The notes: generated by a model not told the origin, from the sequence alone. A stretch of DNA of 64,000 bases from Terriglobia bacterium (GCA_020073265.1 JAIQFN010000015.1:41110-105109), one strand, 5' to 3'; shown: positions 40,342 through 48,715, counted from the first letter of the stretch. Program-made: numbers and translations.

Positions 40342-40773
40342 TCATTTCTGGGGCGGAAACTCAGTAGGCTGCGCGGTGCCATCATTGACAGGCGGACGGA
40401 ACCGCTGCAACTGCTGCCACTGCTGCTCGCTGAGCACGGTCCTCAACTTCAGACTCAACTGAGAAAGCGCGCGCGTCAGGTCGCTGCGTGCGGCGATCAC
40501 GCGCTCGATGGCCTGGTTGGCCCTGGCCTGATCGACGGGATCGTGTTCAAACTGCGCTTGGAGGTCGATCTCCGCGCGATTCACTTCCGCGCGAATCTCG
40601 ATCAGCCGCCCGCGATACTGCGTCACCGTCATGCGGATCTGCCGCTGCTGCTGGTTGGTGAGCTTCAGGTCCTGCCGGATAGCGGGCCTGTTCCACCAGG
40701 GATAAAGGCCTCGCGGCATCTGCGCGAACGCCGCTGTGCTGAGAAGTAACACCAGAGCAAGGCCGCGCCGCAT
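40342..40773 (-). CDS. Spy/CpxP-like periplasmic LTXXQ protein
   Basis: A 143-residue exported protein with signal peptide MRRGLALVLLLSTAAFA and the two LTxxQ-type motifs of Spy/CpxP/ZraP proteins: LKLTNQQQRQIRMTVTQY and LRTVLSEQQWQQLQRF, in a helical hairpin. These proteins act as periplasmic chaperones or stress/metal sensors. It is the third gene of a unit with an ECF sigma factor and its anti-sigma factor, which implies induction by envelope stress. The start is set by GAGGAA upstream; the large open frame running up to 41235 is a shadow. Convergent with the pterin dehydratase. Confidence 0.85.
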   Translation of the reverse strand: MRRGLALVLLLSTAAFAQMPRGLYPWWNRPAIRQDLKLTNQQQRQIRMTVTQYRGRLIEIRAEVNRAEIDLQAQFEHDPVDQARANQAIERVIAARSDLTRALSQLSLKLRTVLSEQQWQQLQRFRPPVNDGTAQPTEFPPQK

Positions 40774-40775
40774 GG

Positions 40776-41177
40776 CTATTCCTCGAACAGGCTGTGCAGC
40801 GGCTGGATGGCTTTGGGCTCTGCGCTCTGCTCCATCCGCGAGAGATCGGAGAACAACTGGTCGTCGGAGATTGCCGGCGCCGTTGGGCGCGAACGCTGCA
40901 GCGTCAGCCCCAGCGCCAGAGCCAGCAGCATGGCGGCCGAAATCACCCACCGCCACGCGACCCAGTTGCGGCGCGGCTCTTCCAGGCGGCGGTAGATGTT
41001 GCGGCGCTGCGCTTCCAGGAATTCTCGCGAGACCTCCGGTTGAGCAGCGACTCGCCGGCGCTCCTGCGTGAGCCGCTCCAATTCGCCGCGGCACTCCGGG
41101 CACTCGTCCAGGTGCGCGTCGCGATCTTTCAGGCCATACAGCCCTTGCTCGAAATCTGTCTCCGTCCAGTGTTTCAT
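40776..41177 (-). CDS. Zinc-finger anti-sigma factor
   Basis: A 133-residue membrane-bound anti-sigma factor for the ECF sigma factor encoded just upstream. N-terminal cytoplasmic domain with the zinc motif HLDECPECRGELERL (His-x3-Cys-x2-Cys), the linker REFLEAQRRNIYRRLEEPRR, one membrane helix (WVAWRWVISAAMLLALALGL, about 72-91) and a short periplasmic tail. The start overlaps the sigma factor's stop (ATGA), and the Spy-like gene follows after 2 bases, so all three are one unit. Confidence 0.88.
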   Translation of the reverse strand: MKHWTETDFEQGLYGLKDRDAHLDECPECRGELERLTQERRRVAAQPEVSREFLEAQRRNIYRRLEEPRRNWVAWRWVISAAMLLALALGLTLQRSRPTAPAISDDQLFSDLSRMEQSAEPKAIQPLHSLFEE

Positions 41178-41767
41178 TTTCTTCCCTCGCGAAAGTACAG
41201 ATCGTGCAGCTCCTCCCGAAGCTTTTCGACGGCACGAAACAGATGTACCTTCACCGTTCCAACGTGCAGATCCAGAATCCCGGCGATCTCCGCCAGGCTC
41301 CGGTCCTCATAATGCCGCAGCGTGAACGCCGCGCGTTGTCTATTGCTCAGTTTATCGAGCGCGCGCTCCAGCCGCTCGACGATCTCCCGCGCCATCACCT
41401 GCCGCTCGGCGTCCGGATCGGCGCTCGGGGCCATGCTCAGGACAGTCGCTTCATCGTCCGGATGGGGCCGCTTGCGCCAAAACTGCCAGCGGCGGGAACG
41501 CAACCGGTCCAGGCACGTGTTGATGGCGATCCGCGTCACCCACTTCGAGGGATCGTCCAGGTCTCTCGACTCCGGCCGCTTCAGCGCCAGCCAGGCTTTC
41601 AGGAACGTGTCCTGCGTGGCGGAGTCGGCCTCTTCGACGTCCTGCAGCATTCTACGGCAAAGCAGAAAGATGCGCTTCTGCTCGGCGACCATCCAGGATC
41701 CGAACTCGCGCGTGTCAGCCAACCCGTCCAGACTGGCCTCCAGCCGATCGGCCATGACGCCCATCAT
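41174..41767 (-). CDS. ECF-subfamily RNA polymerase sigma factor (RpoE-like)
   Basis: A 197-residue sigma-70 factor of the ECF type. Region 2: MVAEQKRIFLLCRRMLQDVE, EADSATQDTFLKAWLALKRP, WVTRIAINTCLDRLRSRRWQ. Region 4: LDKLSNRQRAAFTLRHYEDR, SLAEIAGILDLHVGTVKVHL, FRAVEKLREEL. It controls its own operon with the zinc-finger anti-sigma factor and the Spy-like protein. The frame is open to a TTG at 41806, but ATG at 41767 (or 41764, 41755) is preferred because an ECF-type promoter lies between. The regulon is likely envelope or protein-folding stress, from the neighbouring Spy-like gene. Confidence 0.92.
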   Translation of the reverse strand: MMGVMADRLEASLDGLADTREFGSWMVAEQKRIFLLCRRMLQDVEEADSATQDTFLKAWLALKRPESRDLDDPSKWVTRIAINTCLDRLRSRRWQFWRKRPHPDDEATVLSMAPSADPDAERQVMAREIVERLERALDKLSNRQRAAFTLRHYEDRSLAEIAGILDLHVGTVKVHLFRAVEKLREELHDLYFREGRK

Positions 41768-41804
41768 ATCTTCTGGACGAGGTCCGGGGGATTCCGGTTG
41801 ACAC

Positions 41805-41832
41805 AAGATCGCCAGAGTCTGGCTAAGTTACA
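41805..41832 (-). promoter_or_regulatory. Candidate ECF-type promoter for the sigma operon
   Basis: On the minus strand TGTAAC (41832-41827) and GATCTT (41810-41805) are 16 bases apart, as in promoters read by RpoE-like factors, and the predicted transcript start lies about 30 bases before the ATG at 41767. This suggests autoregulation; assigned by eye. Confidence 0.4.
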
Positions 41833-41867
41833 GAAAAATAGGCTTCAGAGTGAGGATTGGAGAGGTG

Positions 41868-42407
41868 CTAGCTGACCTTGCCGCCGTTCACCGCGGCCGC
41901 GAGTTGCGACGCCGATTGAGTCACCGAGGCCTGCTCGAGCAGGCGCGAGAGCGCGGCTTTGCTGTCGTCCGACAATGCCTTGGTGCTGAACACCGAACAG
42001 CCTTTGGCGATGTGCTGAATGTCCGTGCCTTCTTCTTCCACTACCATCTCATGCTCCACCCAGTTGGACAGCGGAATGTTGCGGAAGTACAGCCGTTCCT
42101 GCAGCACCATCGACTTCTGCCGCGCGGCCAGCGATTTGTTCTCGCGGAAATAGTGGCGTTCTTCGACCCGGAAGTCCTGCATGAATTCATCCAGCGCCTT
42201 GCGCCGCGACTCCTGGTCGGTGGCCTTGACGCGCTCTTCCATGGTGCTCTTTTGAGTGCGAATCTCGGCGCGTGCTTCGGCCAGCACTTCGCGCTCCTTG
42301 GCGATGGCCACTTCCATCCGCGCTTGCATGACGTAATACGACAGCAAGGCAGACCCGGCGGCGATAAACAAAGGTAAAAGAATCCACAGCAAGGCGTCAG
42401 TCTGCAT
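41868..42407 (-). CDS. Membrane-anchored coiled-coil protein, unknown function
   Basis: A 179-residue protein with an N-terminal membrane helix (LLWILLPLFIAAGSALLSYY), a long charged coiled coil (ARMEVAIAKEREVLAEARAE, IRTQKSTMEERVKATDQESR, RKALDEFMQDF) and a C-terminal domain with HYFRENKSLAARQKSMVLQE, RLYFRNIPLSNWVEHEMVVE. I know no family name. The same strand neighbour upstream (glycosyltransferase) is 113 bases away. A short palindrome CCTTAG-GTA-CTAAGG sits in that gap at 42441-42455. Confidence 0.75.
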   Translation of the reverse strand: MQTDALLWILLPLFIAAGSALLSYYVMQARMEVAIAKEREVLAEARAEIRTQKSTMEERVKATDQESRRKALDEFMQDFRVEERHYFRENKSLAARQKSMVLQERLYFRNIPLSNWVEHEMVVEEEGTDIQHIAKGCSVFSTKALSDDSKAALSRLLEQASVTQSASQLAAAVNGGKVS

Positions 42408-42520
42408 ACCGATCCATTTATCGGCAGTAGGATCACTGAACCTTAGGTACTAAGGAGCTTTCCAGGCGTCTTCCGACGACCCGGCCAAGCGCCGGATCTA
42501 TCCAACTGATACCAAATGAC

Positions 42521-43465
42521 TTACAGAATCGAAGTCTGCGAGCCATCGATCTTGGTCCAGGACGCCACAGCCATGAACAGCGAGAGCCGCAGGGTGAAAA
42601 GCGCCTTGAGCATGGCTTTGATGCGAAAAACGAAGCCACTCACGAACCCGTAGTGTTTGCCGAAATACACCGCCGCCCCATGGATCCGGTCGGCCTCGAG
42701 TATGGTCGCGGACGACGCCGAGTACGGCGAGCAGGGTGTGAACAACGCCGTCACCTGCGGAAGCACCAAGGTCTTTCGCGCTGCGCGGCGGATCTGAAAG
42801 CAGAGCTCGGCGTCGGCCCCGAACTCACCATACCGCTCGTCGAAGAAATTGATCCCGCGGACGAAGTACTTGCGCACCAGCAAAGCTTGAAACGTAGCGT
42901 ACTCCACCACGACGGCCTCGGCCGCCTTGTCGATCTCAACCGGCGTGAGTTCAATCCCGGTCTGGGGCGTCGGCAGGCGGAAGAACTGGACAGCGGGTTT
43001 GGCTTCGGTGTCCCGGAGCAGGGGCGCCACCGCCGCCGCTTCCGAGTCCGACTCGAGTCGCGCCACCAGAGAAGGCACCGTGGTGGGCAGCACCTCCACC
43101 TCCGGCGTCAGGAAGAACAGGTATTCGCCGGCGGCGGTGCGAGTGCCGATGTTCAGCGCCTTGGTCCGGCCAAAATAGCGCGGCAGCCGGAGAATGGTGA
43201 CTTCGGAAAATTCCGAATCGAGCTGTGGGCTTTCGTCGTGCGAGCCGCAATCCACCACCAGGATCTCGATGGACGCGCGATCGCTCGAACCCTCCAGCGC
43301 CGCCAGGCATCGCCGCAGAGCGGGCGCGCTGTCATAAGAAAAGATGAGCGCCGTCACTTTGGGTGTTGGCGGCTGTTCCTCTTGCTGCGGCCGCGGCTCA
43401 GCCTGGGCCTCGATGATGGGCGCTTCTTTCCTGGCTTCAGTCTTGCGCTTGGTTGCGATCGGCAT
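42521..43465 (-). CDS. Family 2 glycosyltransferase
   Basis: A 314-residue GT-A fold glycosyltransferase. Visible: VTALIFSYDSAPALRRCLAA, IEILVVDCGSHDESPQLDSE (nucleotide-sugar binding), LRLPRYFGRTKALNIGTRTA, EYLFFLTPEVEVLPTTVPSL and the acceptor-side INFFDERYGEFGADAELCFQ. The usual DxD is replaced by TPEVEV, and the acceptor motif has EFGADAEL instead of ED, so the enzyme may be unusual or catalytically reduced. The C-terminus has hydrophobic stretches (GFVFRIKAMLKALFTLRLSL) that could bind the membrane. The N-terminal 35 residues are charged and rich in Glu/Pro. The start codon follows the stop of the decarboxylase gene by 3 bases, so it is likely co-transcribed. Confidence 0.85.
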   Translation of the reverse strand: MPIATKRKTEARKEAPIIEAQAEPRPQQEEQPPTPKVTALIFSYDSAPALRRCLAALEGSSDRASIEILVVDCGSHDESPQLDSEFSEVTILRLPRYFGRTKALNIGTRTAAGEYLFFLTPEVEVLPTTVPSLVARLESDSEAAAVAPLLRDTEAKPAVQFFRLPTPQTGIELTPVEIDKAAEAVVVEYATFQALLVRKYFVRGINFFDERYGEFGADAELCFQIRRAARKTLVLPQVTALFTPCSPYSASSATILEADRIHGAAVYFGKHYGFVSGFVFRIKAMLKALFTLRLSLFMAVASWTKIDGSQTSIL

Positions 43466-43468
43466 GAA

Positions 43469-44938
43469 TTAGGATGAGACCGCTTTCTCGCGTGTCGCGG
43501 CGGGCTGGCTGCGTTCTTGCGAGCGAGCCTCGTTCAGCGAGTGTAGCAAGGCCTGGATATCGCCGGGTTCGGTTCGATAATTGGTGATGCAGGCGCGCAG
43601 CACGGTCCGGCCCCTGATCTGCGTGCTGGAGATCCAGGCTTCGCCCGAGGAAACGATGCGCATCACGATGGCCTGCGCGTCCGCGCCGCCGGGATCGGAG
43701 AAACAGATCACCGGCAGAGGCGTGTCGTTGTCGATGCTCCAGCCGCTCTTGCGGAGCTGGTCGCGCAGCAGGTGGCCCAGTGCGGTCTGGCGGCGGATGG
43801 CATGTTCGTAGCCGGCGCGCCCGGCCACCAGCAGCGACAGAAAAACCTTCAGCCCGGTGAACCGGCGCGACCATTGCAGGCTGTGCAGATGCGGATCGAT
43901 CACATCGAGTCCCAGTGCTTCGCGCGGCATGTAGGCGGTTTGAGTGCGAAACGTGCGATGCAGGATTTCCAGATGCCGCGTCAGGTAGACGCCCGCGCCC
44001 ATGGGCACGTTGAGCCACTTGTGCGCGTCGAAGGTGATGGAATCGGCCGAGGCGATGCCGTCCAGCAGCGGGCGCAGTTCCGGAACCAGCACGGCCGCGC
44101 CACCCCAGGCAGCGTCGACGTGATACCAGAGCCGCTCGCGCGCGGCGATCCGGGCGAGATCCGCCAGCGGATCCACGACACCGGCATTGGTGGTTCCGGC
44201 CGTCGCGACAACCAAAAATGGGAGCATGCCCGCCGCCCGATCGCGTGCAATCGCCGCTTCGAGCGCCTGAGGGTTCATCCGCAGCTTGTCGTCCACTTCG
44301 ATCCGCCGCACCGCGTCGATCCCGATGCCGCTGACGCGCGCCGCTTTCAAGAAAGAATGGTGGCTTTCCGACGATGCGTAAAAGACCGGTTGGCCCTCCA
44401 GCGCGCGCACGCCGCGCACCGGATAATCGGGGAAGGCGTCGGTGAGCGCGGTCAGCAGCGCGGTGTGATTCGCTTCCGCGCCGCCGGACGCAAACGTCCC
44501 GTCGGTCTGCTTCGTGTCGTAGCCGAACCATGCGCCGAAACAGCGGATCAGGTGCTGTTCGATCTCCACGGCCAGCGGGCTATGGCTCCAGGCCGCCATT
44601 TGCGGATTGAAAGCCGCCACCAGGGCGTCGGCGGCGATTCCCATGGTCGACGGGGCCGGATTGAACAGGCCGTAGTAGCGCGGATGCGGAGCGTGCGTTT
44701 GATACTGCTGCAGTCCCCTGGCTATGAAATCGACCGCCTCCAGCGGATCCATGGGCCGTTCGAAGTCGCACGCGGCCAGCAGCGACCGGATCTTGCGCGG
44801 CTCGAGCTCGGGCGTGACGCGCTGGCTCGCGATGTTTGAAGTGTAGTTCTCGATGGTCTCGATCACGCGCGTCCATAGCTTGGACCGCATTTCGGGATCG
44901 AGCAGCAGATTCTCCGCCGGCATTTGCGTGTCCGTCAT
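43469..44938 (-). CDS. Group II PLP-dependent decarboxylase (aromatic-L-amino-acid/glutamate decarboxylase type)
   Basis: A 489-residue amino acid decarboxylase. Visible: HAPHPRYYGLFNPAPSTMGI, YDTKQTDGTFASGGAEANHT, YASSESHHSFLKAARVSGIG, VVATAGTTNAGVVDPLADLA, WYHVDAAWGGAAVLVPELRP (PLP Asp) and the Schiff-base lysine in SITFDAHKWLNVPMGAGVYL. The sequence resembles aromatic amino acid decarboxylases more than GadB; substrate not predictable. The ATG at 44938 is chosen because it overlaps the stop of the M1 peptidase (ATGA); the frame continues to 44959. A glycosyltransferase follows. Confidence 0.92.
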   Translation of the reverse strand: MTDTQMPAENLLLDPEMRSKLWTRVIETIENYTSNIASQRVTPELEPRKIRSLLAACDFERPMDPLEAVDFIARGLQQYQTHAPHPRYYGLFNPAPSTMGIAADALVAAFNPQMAAWSHSPLAVEIEQHLIRCFGAWFGYDTKQTDGTFASGGAEANHTALLTALTDAFPDYPVRGVRALEGQPVFYASSESHHSFLKAARVSGIGIDAVRRIEVDDKLRMNPQALEAAIARDRAAGMLPFLVVATAGTTNAGVVDPLADLARIAARERLWYHVDAAWGGAAVLVPELRPLLDGIASADSITFDAHKWLNVPMGAGVYLTRHLEILHRTFRTQTAYMPREALGLDVIDPHLHSLQWSRRFTGLKVFLSLLVAGRAGYEHAIRRQTALGHLLRDQLRKSGWSIDNDTPLPVICFSDPGGADAQAIVMRIVSSGEAWISSTQIRGRTVLRACITNYRTEPGDIQALLHSLNEARSQERSQPAATREKAVSS

Positions 44939-47325
44939 TTGGAAGTGGTGATCAGGCAATCGTTCGCCAGCAGTGTGACGCTGGCGGGCGCCGCCGGCAT
45001 CGGAATGCTGAACGGGACCGGATCGCTTCCGGTGCCGAGCCAGTGTACGGTCTTCTGCCGCGCCGTCTGGACTTCCACCGGCACCAGCGCCGCGAAGTCG
45101 TCCCCCACGTTGCTCTGCGAAACCGTGCCGCTCAGCTTCCCCGCGCGCCAGGAGTAAGCCAGCTTCACCGCCGGGATGCCGGTTCCATAAACCCAGTTTT
45201 CAAAGAAGTTCTTCAAATCTCGATCCGGCGTCTTGGGCGGGAGGTAGGCTTCGGCCAGCTCGCGAAACCCCTCGCTAGTGATGGGATGGAAGCGATAGCG
45301 CCGGGCGACTTCGCGCAGCAGGTCGAGAAATTTTTCGTCGCCCAGACGGCGGCGCAGCATGTGGATGATCCAGGTGCCCTTCTGGTAGGTGACCACTTCC
45401 CAGGCGTTGGGAGCGAGCGAGGATTCCAGACGGCGGCCCCAGGTGATCGGCCCGAGCGATTCCAGCGGGCGGCCCGTGTCGGTCTTGCTCAGCAGATTGT
45501 TCCTGTAAGCGTCCAGCACAGCGTCCAGAGCCTTGGGTCCCTTCCGCTTTTCGAGCAGCAGCAGCGCCGAATAGTTGGCCAACGATTCGATCAGCCACTC
45601 GTCCTGATAGCTGGCCGAGTAGACCATGTTGCCCCACCATTGATGCGCCACTTCGTGCGTTTCCAGAAGCTCGGAGAAAAAAGTCTGCTCGTAGCGGTTT
45701 TGGAAACGCTCCGGGCGCTGGTCCGGGCTGAGATACGCCAGCGTCGAAAGATAAACCAGGCCCGGAAAGCCCTGGCCGAAGCCGCCGGGGATGGGCGTGA
45801 TGGAGAGATTGCGGATGGGCGGCGGGCCGAACTTCGCCGTCATGAACTCGAGCGCATCCACCACGTCCTGTCCCAACCGTGTCACGCGCGCGGCCGGGTC
45901 TACCTGTGGCGGCGTGATGGTTTGGATGCGAGGAATATTGCCGCCTCGCGAGCGGGGCGAAGGAACCGCGGGCGGCGGAATCAGCGGAGGCGGAGCTTTC
46001 GATTCGAGCGCGGTTTCCACGTGCCGGTTCGAATAAACGTCGATCTTGTATCCGTCCTGCTCGATGGAGACCGATCGAAAATTACCCAGGTTGAAGCCCG
46101 CGAAGCGAACCGGCGAGTCCGTCCGGGCGCGCGTGATGCGCCAATCGCCGTCCGTGCGGTCTTCCACCGGGCCGCCGGTGGCCACCAGCGTCAGAGTCTT
46201 CGGATAGCGGAAGGTCAGGTCATAGGTAGCGAACTCCATGCTGACCCGCGGATACCAGGTGCCGCGCGAGTTCACGGAGTAGACTCCATCGCCCGCCTTG
46301 CGGATCACTTCGCCCTCGTGCCGTATTTCGATTTCGTGCGGCTTCCCCGGGTCGAGCGGTTCCGGGGGAACAACCAGGAATTCGTGATTCTCGTTGCCGG
46401 CGATCAGGTTGCTTCTGAGCGACTCACGGTCGAACACCTCGACCGGCTGCCCATCGATCCGCGCTTCGCTCACACGCATACTGCTGGAAATGCCGAAGCG
46501 TAGCGCGCCCTGCCCGGCCTGCTTCACGGTCAGGGTGGCGCGCGTAACGCATTTCATGGTGAGCGCGGCGTCGATGGTGGAGTCGATCCGGAAGTTGTCC
46601 AGAACCACGGGCGGGGCCGGGGGCGTGGCTCCATTGCGAACCGAGCGCGAGGGAAAACTGGTCCAGGTATCGAAATAGGTCTTGTTGTTCCGGTAGGCCA
46701 AGGTGCCCGCGAAAATCTGCTCCGTGCTGGTGGGATCGTACAGCACGTCGAAATTGTGCAGGCGCAGGCCGGCGACGGCCATGTAGAAGAAGCCGGAGGT
46801 GCGGTCGGTGGACAACAGATCGTGGACCAGCGTGGTCTCGAAGCTGCCCGCCAGGTTGCGCAGCACGGAGTTCCACTGGTCGGCCATCGCGTTGCCCAGC
46901 TCGGGGCTTTTCTTGGGCGCCGGATTCACGCGGATCTGGGCCAGCAGATCGGCGGCGGTGGCGTCGCTGAAGATGAAGGCCGCGCCGTTGAAATGCTCTT
47001 CCAGCGTGGGCGAGTCGGTGAAGGTGGCCATGGAAAGACGCTCGCTGCGCGTGGGTGGCATCAGCAGGATTTCGGCGTCGCCCGCGTCGCCGTCGGCCAC
47101 GAACACCGCGCCCTGCCGGAATCCGGCGATGGGCTTGGAGAAGATCAGATAGCCGGAGGCGAGATAGATCTTGAGGTCCTCTTTGGCGAAGTTGAGGTCG
47201 GTAACCCGGTAGCATTCCTCCGGATCGAGCGACACGTTCTGGATCTGGCCGGCCAGGTCGGCCGCCACGCCTGCCAGCGTTACGCGCAGGCTCGCCAGCA
47301 GGAAGAGGAACAGCAATCGTGCCAC
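44935..47325 (-). CDS. M1-family metallopeptidase (aminopeptidase N-like), secreted
   Basis: A 796-residue protein with signal peptide (ARLLFLFLLASLRVTLAGVA). The N-terminal half is a long unassigned domain (to about 430). The M1 catalytic part has LEFMTAKFGPPPIRNLSITP, GGFGQGFPGLVYLSTL (in place of GAMEN), the zinc motif LLETHEVAHQWWGNMV (HExxH) and the third ligand 18 residues on in ESLANYSALLLLEKRKG, then SLGPITWG and YQKGTWIIHMLRRRLG. The exchange of GAMEN for a GGFGQGFPG loop is seen in a subgroup of M1-like proteins and suggests altered specificity. Start GTG at 47325. Transcribed with the decarboxylase gene by an ATGA overlap. Confidence 0.9.
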   Translation of the reverse strand: MARLLFLFLLASLRVTLAGVAADLAGQIQNVSLDPEECYRVTDLNFAKEDLKIYLASGYLIFSKPIAGFRQGAVFVADGDAGDAEILLMPPTRSERLSMATFTDSPTLEEHFNGAAFIFSDATAADLLAQIRVNPAPKKSPELGNAMADQWNSVLRNLAGSFETTLVHDLLSTDRTSGFFYMAVAGLRLHNFDVLYDPTSTEQIFAGTLAYRNNKTYFDTWTSFPSRSVRNGATPPAPPVVLDNFRIDSTIDAALTMKCVTRATLTVKQAGQGALRFGISSSMRVSEARIDGQPVEVFDRESLRSNLIAGNENHEFLVVPPEPLDPGKPHEIEIRHEGEVIRKAGDGVYSVNSRGTWYPRVSMEFATYDLTFRYPKTLTLVATGGPVEDRTDGDWRITRARTDSPVRFAGFNLGNFRSVSIEQDGYKIDVYSNRHVETALESKAPPPLIPPPAVPSPRSRGGNIPRIQTITPPQVDPAARVTRLGQDVVDALEFMTAKFGPPPIRNLSITPIPGGFGQGFPGLVYLSTLAYLSPDQRPERFQNRYEQTFFSELLETHEVAHQWWGNMVYSASYQDEWLIESLANYSALLLLEKRKGPKALDAVLDAYRNNLLSKTDTGRPLESLGPITWGRRLESSLAPNAWEVVTYQKGTWIIHMLRRRLGDEKFLDLLREVARRYRFHPITSEGFRELAEAYLPPKTPDRDLKNFFENWVYGTGIPAVKLAYSWRAGKLSGTVSQSNVGDDFAALVPVEVQTARQKTVHWLGTGSDPVPFSIPMPAAPASVTLLANDCLITTSK

Positions 47326-47386
47326 ATACTCAGTTTAGCCGGGAAGCGCGGCGGGGGCCGCGACGAGGGAGTGCGGCATCCAACTT

Positions 47387-47744
47387 TCACTCCGCCTGCT
47401 GAAGCTTTCGCAGCGTCGCTCCAACCGACGCTTTCAACGGCGGCAAGTCATCTTGAATGGTGTACCAGAGATGAGAACCTTCCACCCGATCATACTCATG
47501 TCGAAGGACATTTCCCAGACCGCGAATTTCTCGGCCAGGGTATGCCGGGACAAAGGCTCTCTGCGTCGGCGCCGAGTTTGTTGGCCGCTTCGCTGATCCT
47601 CTCCAGGCAGCGCTCAACGGCATCGTAAACGAGCGCGTTGTTCTTGAAAGCCTCTGGATCAGCCAAGCCGACTGTGTGTTCTTCGATGCGGTGAATGTTG
47701 ATCAGGATGTCCTGGAGGCGCTGTATCGGATCCTTAGAAGGCAC
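47387..47744 (-). pseudogene. hepT: HepT (HEPN) toxin, frameshifted
   Basis: The toxin of an MntA/HepT (type VII) toxin-antitoxin pair. From a GTG at 47744 the first frame reads DPIQRLQDILINIHRIEEHT, FKNNALVYDAVERCLERISE, AANKLGADAESLCPGIPWP, then loses frame at about 47524-47540, where CCGAGAAATTC has one base too many. The remaining part is in the next frame: EIRGLGNVLRHEYDRVEGSH, LWYTIQDDLPPLKAS, ending at 47387. The catalytic HEPN motif region (LGNVLRHEYD) thus lies behind the frameshift. Intact HepT has about 110-115 residues, equal to the joined length. Its start overlaps the stop of mntA by 11 bases. Confidence 0.75.
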
Positions 47745-48030
47745 GCAGTGCCTCGGCCTCGACGCTTTTTTGGACACGTGGCTTGAGCGTGCCTTCCTCT
47801 ACCAAGTCAACTTTGCAACCAAGCATCTCGGAAAGGTCTATCTCCATGCCGACGATATCGACTAGGGATATTCGGCGGGAGGCATCGAAGGCCGCCAGGA
47901 GATCCACGTCCGAAGCAGGACCATGATCGCCTCGCGCGGCGGATCCGAACAGGGCCAGCCGGACAATGCCGGCCTTCCTTAACGCCGCCTCGTGAGCGCG
48001 CAAGGTTGCGATGACCTGGTCCCGATCCAT
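47734..48030 (-). CDS. mntA: MntA-type nucleotidyltransferase antitoxin
   Basis: A 98-residue minimal nucleotidyltransferase. The motif LALFGSAARGDHGPASDVDL has GS followed by DxD (Asp-Val-Asp), as in MntA, which inactivates HepT by adding AMP to a tyrosine near the HEPN active site. The preceding helix is AHEAALRKAGIVRL and the following part DASRRISLVDIVGMEIDLSE, LGCKVDLVEEGTLKP. It is intact although the toxin gene behind it is frameshifted. The start at 48030 is chosen over an upstream in-frame start at 48078 that would overlap the promoter region of the divergent DsbA-like gene. Confidence 0.88.
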   Translation of the reverse strand: MDRDQVIATLRAHEAALRKAGIVRLALFGSAARGDHGPASDVDLLAAFDASRRISLVDIVGMEIDLSEMLGCKVDLVEEGTLKPRVQKSVEAEALRAF

Positions 48031-48117
48031 GGCTCCATTTTGCCCGCGCGATTTCGGGCAGTCAAGGTGCGGTTCCACGCTCAGTAAGACAACACGATTC
48101 GCCGGCTACTTTCGCGG

Positions 48118-48123
48118 CATAAT
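48118..48123 (+). promoter_or_regulatory. Candidate -10 element (CATAAT) for a leaderless DsbA-like mRNA
   Basis: CATAAT ends 6 bases before the ATG at 48130; there is no Shine-Dalgarno sequence. Confidence 0.35.
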
Positions 48124-48129
48124 GAAACC

Positions 48130-48714
48130 ATGCGGAGATTTCTTGCCGGAATCGGGCTGGTTACGATCGCCGCGGCCGCCTTCGCCGCCCAAGTCAAGAG
48201 CCGGGGTGCGGCCAGCGCTCCCATCACCATGGACGTCTACAGCGACTTCCAATGTCCGGGCTGCAAGGCCCTGTATGAGACCACGCTGCAGCCGCTCATA
48301 CAGAATTATGTGGACAAGGGCAAGGTGCTGCTGGTGCACCACGAATACCCGCTGCCCATCCACTCGCACTCCATGGAGGCGGCCTGCTATGCGTGCGCGG
48401 CGAATCGCGTGGGCAAGTACGATCAGGTTTGCGACGTCTTGTTCCGCAAGCAGGAAAGCTGGGCCGCAACCGGCAAGGTGGACGAGACGGTGTGCAGCGT
48501 ACTGACCGCCGAGGAAGCCAGGAAGGTCCGGGCGCTTGCCAAGGACCAGTCCGTGATCGCTGAAGTGCAGTCGGACATTCAGGCCGGCCGCGCGGCCCAC
48601 GTCGATGGCACGCCCACCGTGATCCTGACGCATCGGCTCAAACAGTATCGCATTCCCACCGGCGCCGGTTACGATATCCTGCGCCGCTTCATCGACCAGT
48701 TGCTGACCAATTAG
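48130..48714 (+). CDS. DsbA/DsbG-like thioredoxin-fold protein, exported
   Basis: A 194-residue protein with signal peptide MRRFLAGIGLVTIAAAAFA. The thioredoxin fold is of the DsbA_2/Thioredoxin_4 type: VYSDFQCPGCKALYETTL with CPGC (Cys42, Cys45), LLVHHEYPLPIHSHSMEAAC and the cis-proline region HVDGTPTVILTHRLKQY. Proteins of this type catalyse or isomerise periplasmic disulfide bonds. The next gene encodes a MauE/DoxX-like membrane protein with CGC, starting one base after this stop; together they may form a redox relay. Additional cysteines (YACAANRV, QVCDVLF, TVCSVL) are unusual for a plain DsbA. Confidence 0.88.
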   Translation: MRRFLAGIGLVTIAAAAFAAQVKSRGAASAPITMDVYSDFQCPGCKALYETTLQPLIQNYVDKGKVLLVHHEYPLPIHSHSMEAACYACAANRVGKYDQVCDVLFRKQESWAATGKVDETVCSVLTAEEARKVRALAKDQSVIAEVQSDIQAGRAAHVDGTPTVILTHRLKQYRIPTGAGYDILRRFIDQLLTN

Positions 48715-48715
48715 C

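Noticed and set aside
42441..42455. Inverted repeat CCTTAG-GTA-CTAAGG
   Set aside because: Six-base arms without T tract or neighbouring regulator; probably chance.
44836..46503. 555-codon open frame on the plus strand
   Set aside because: Antisense to the M1 peptidase, which carries the HEVAHQWWG motif on the other strand.
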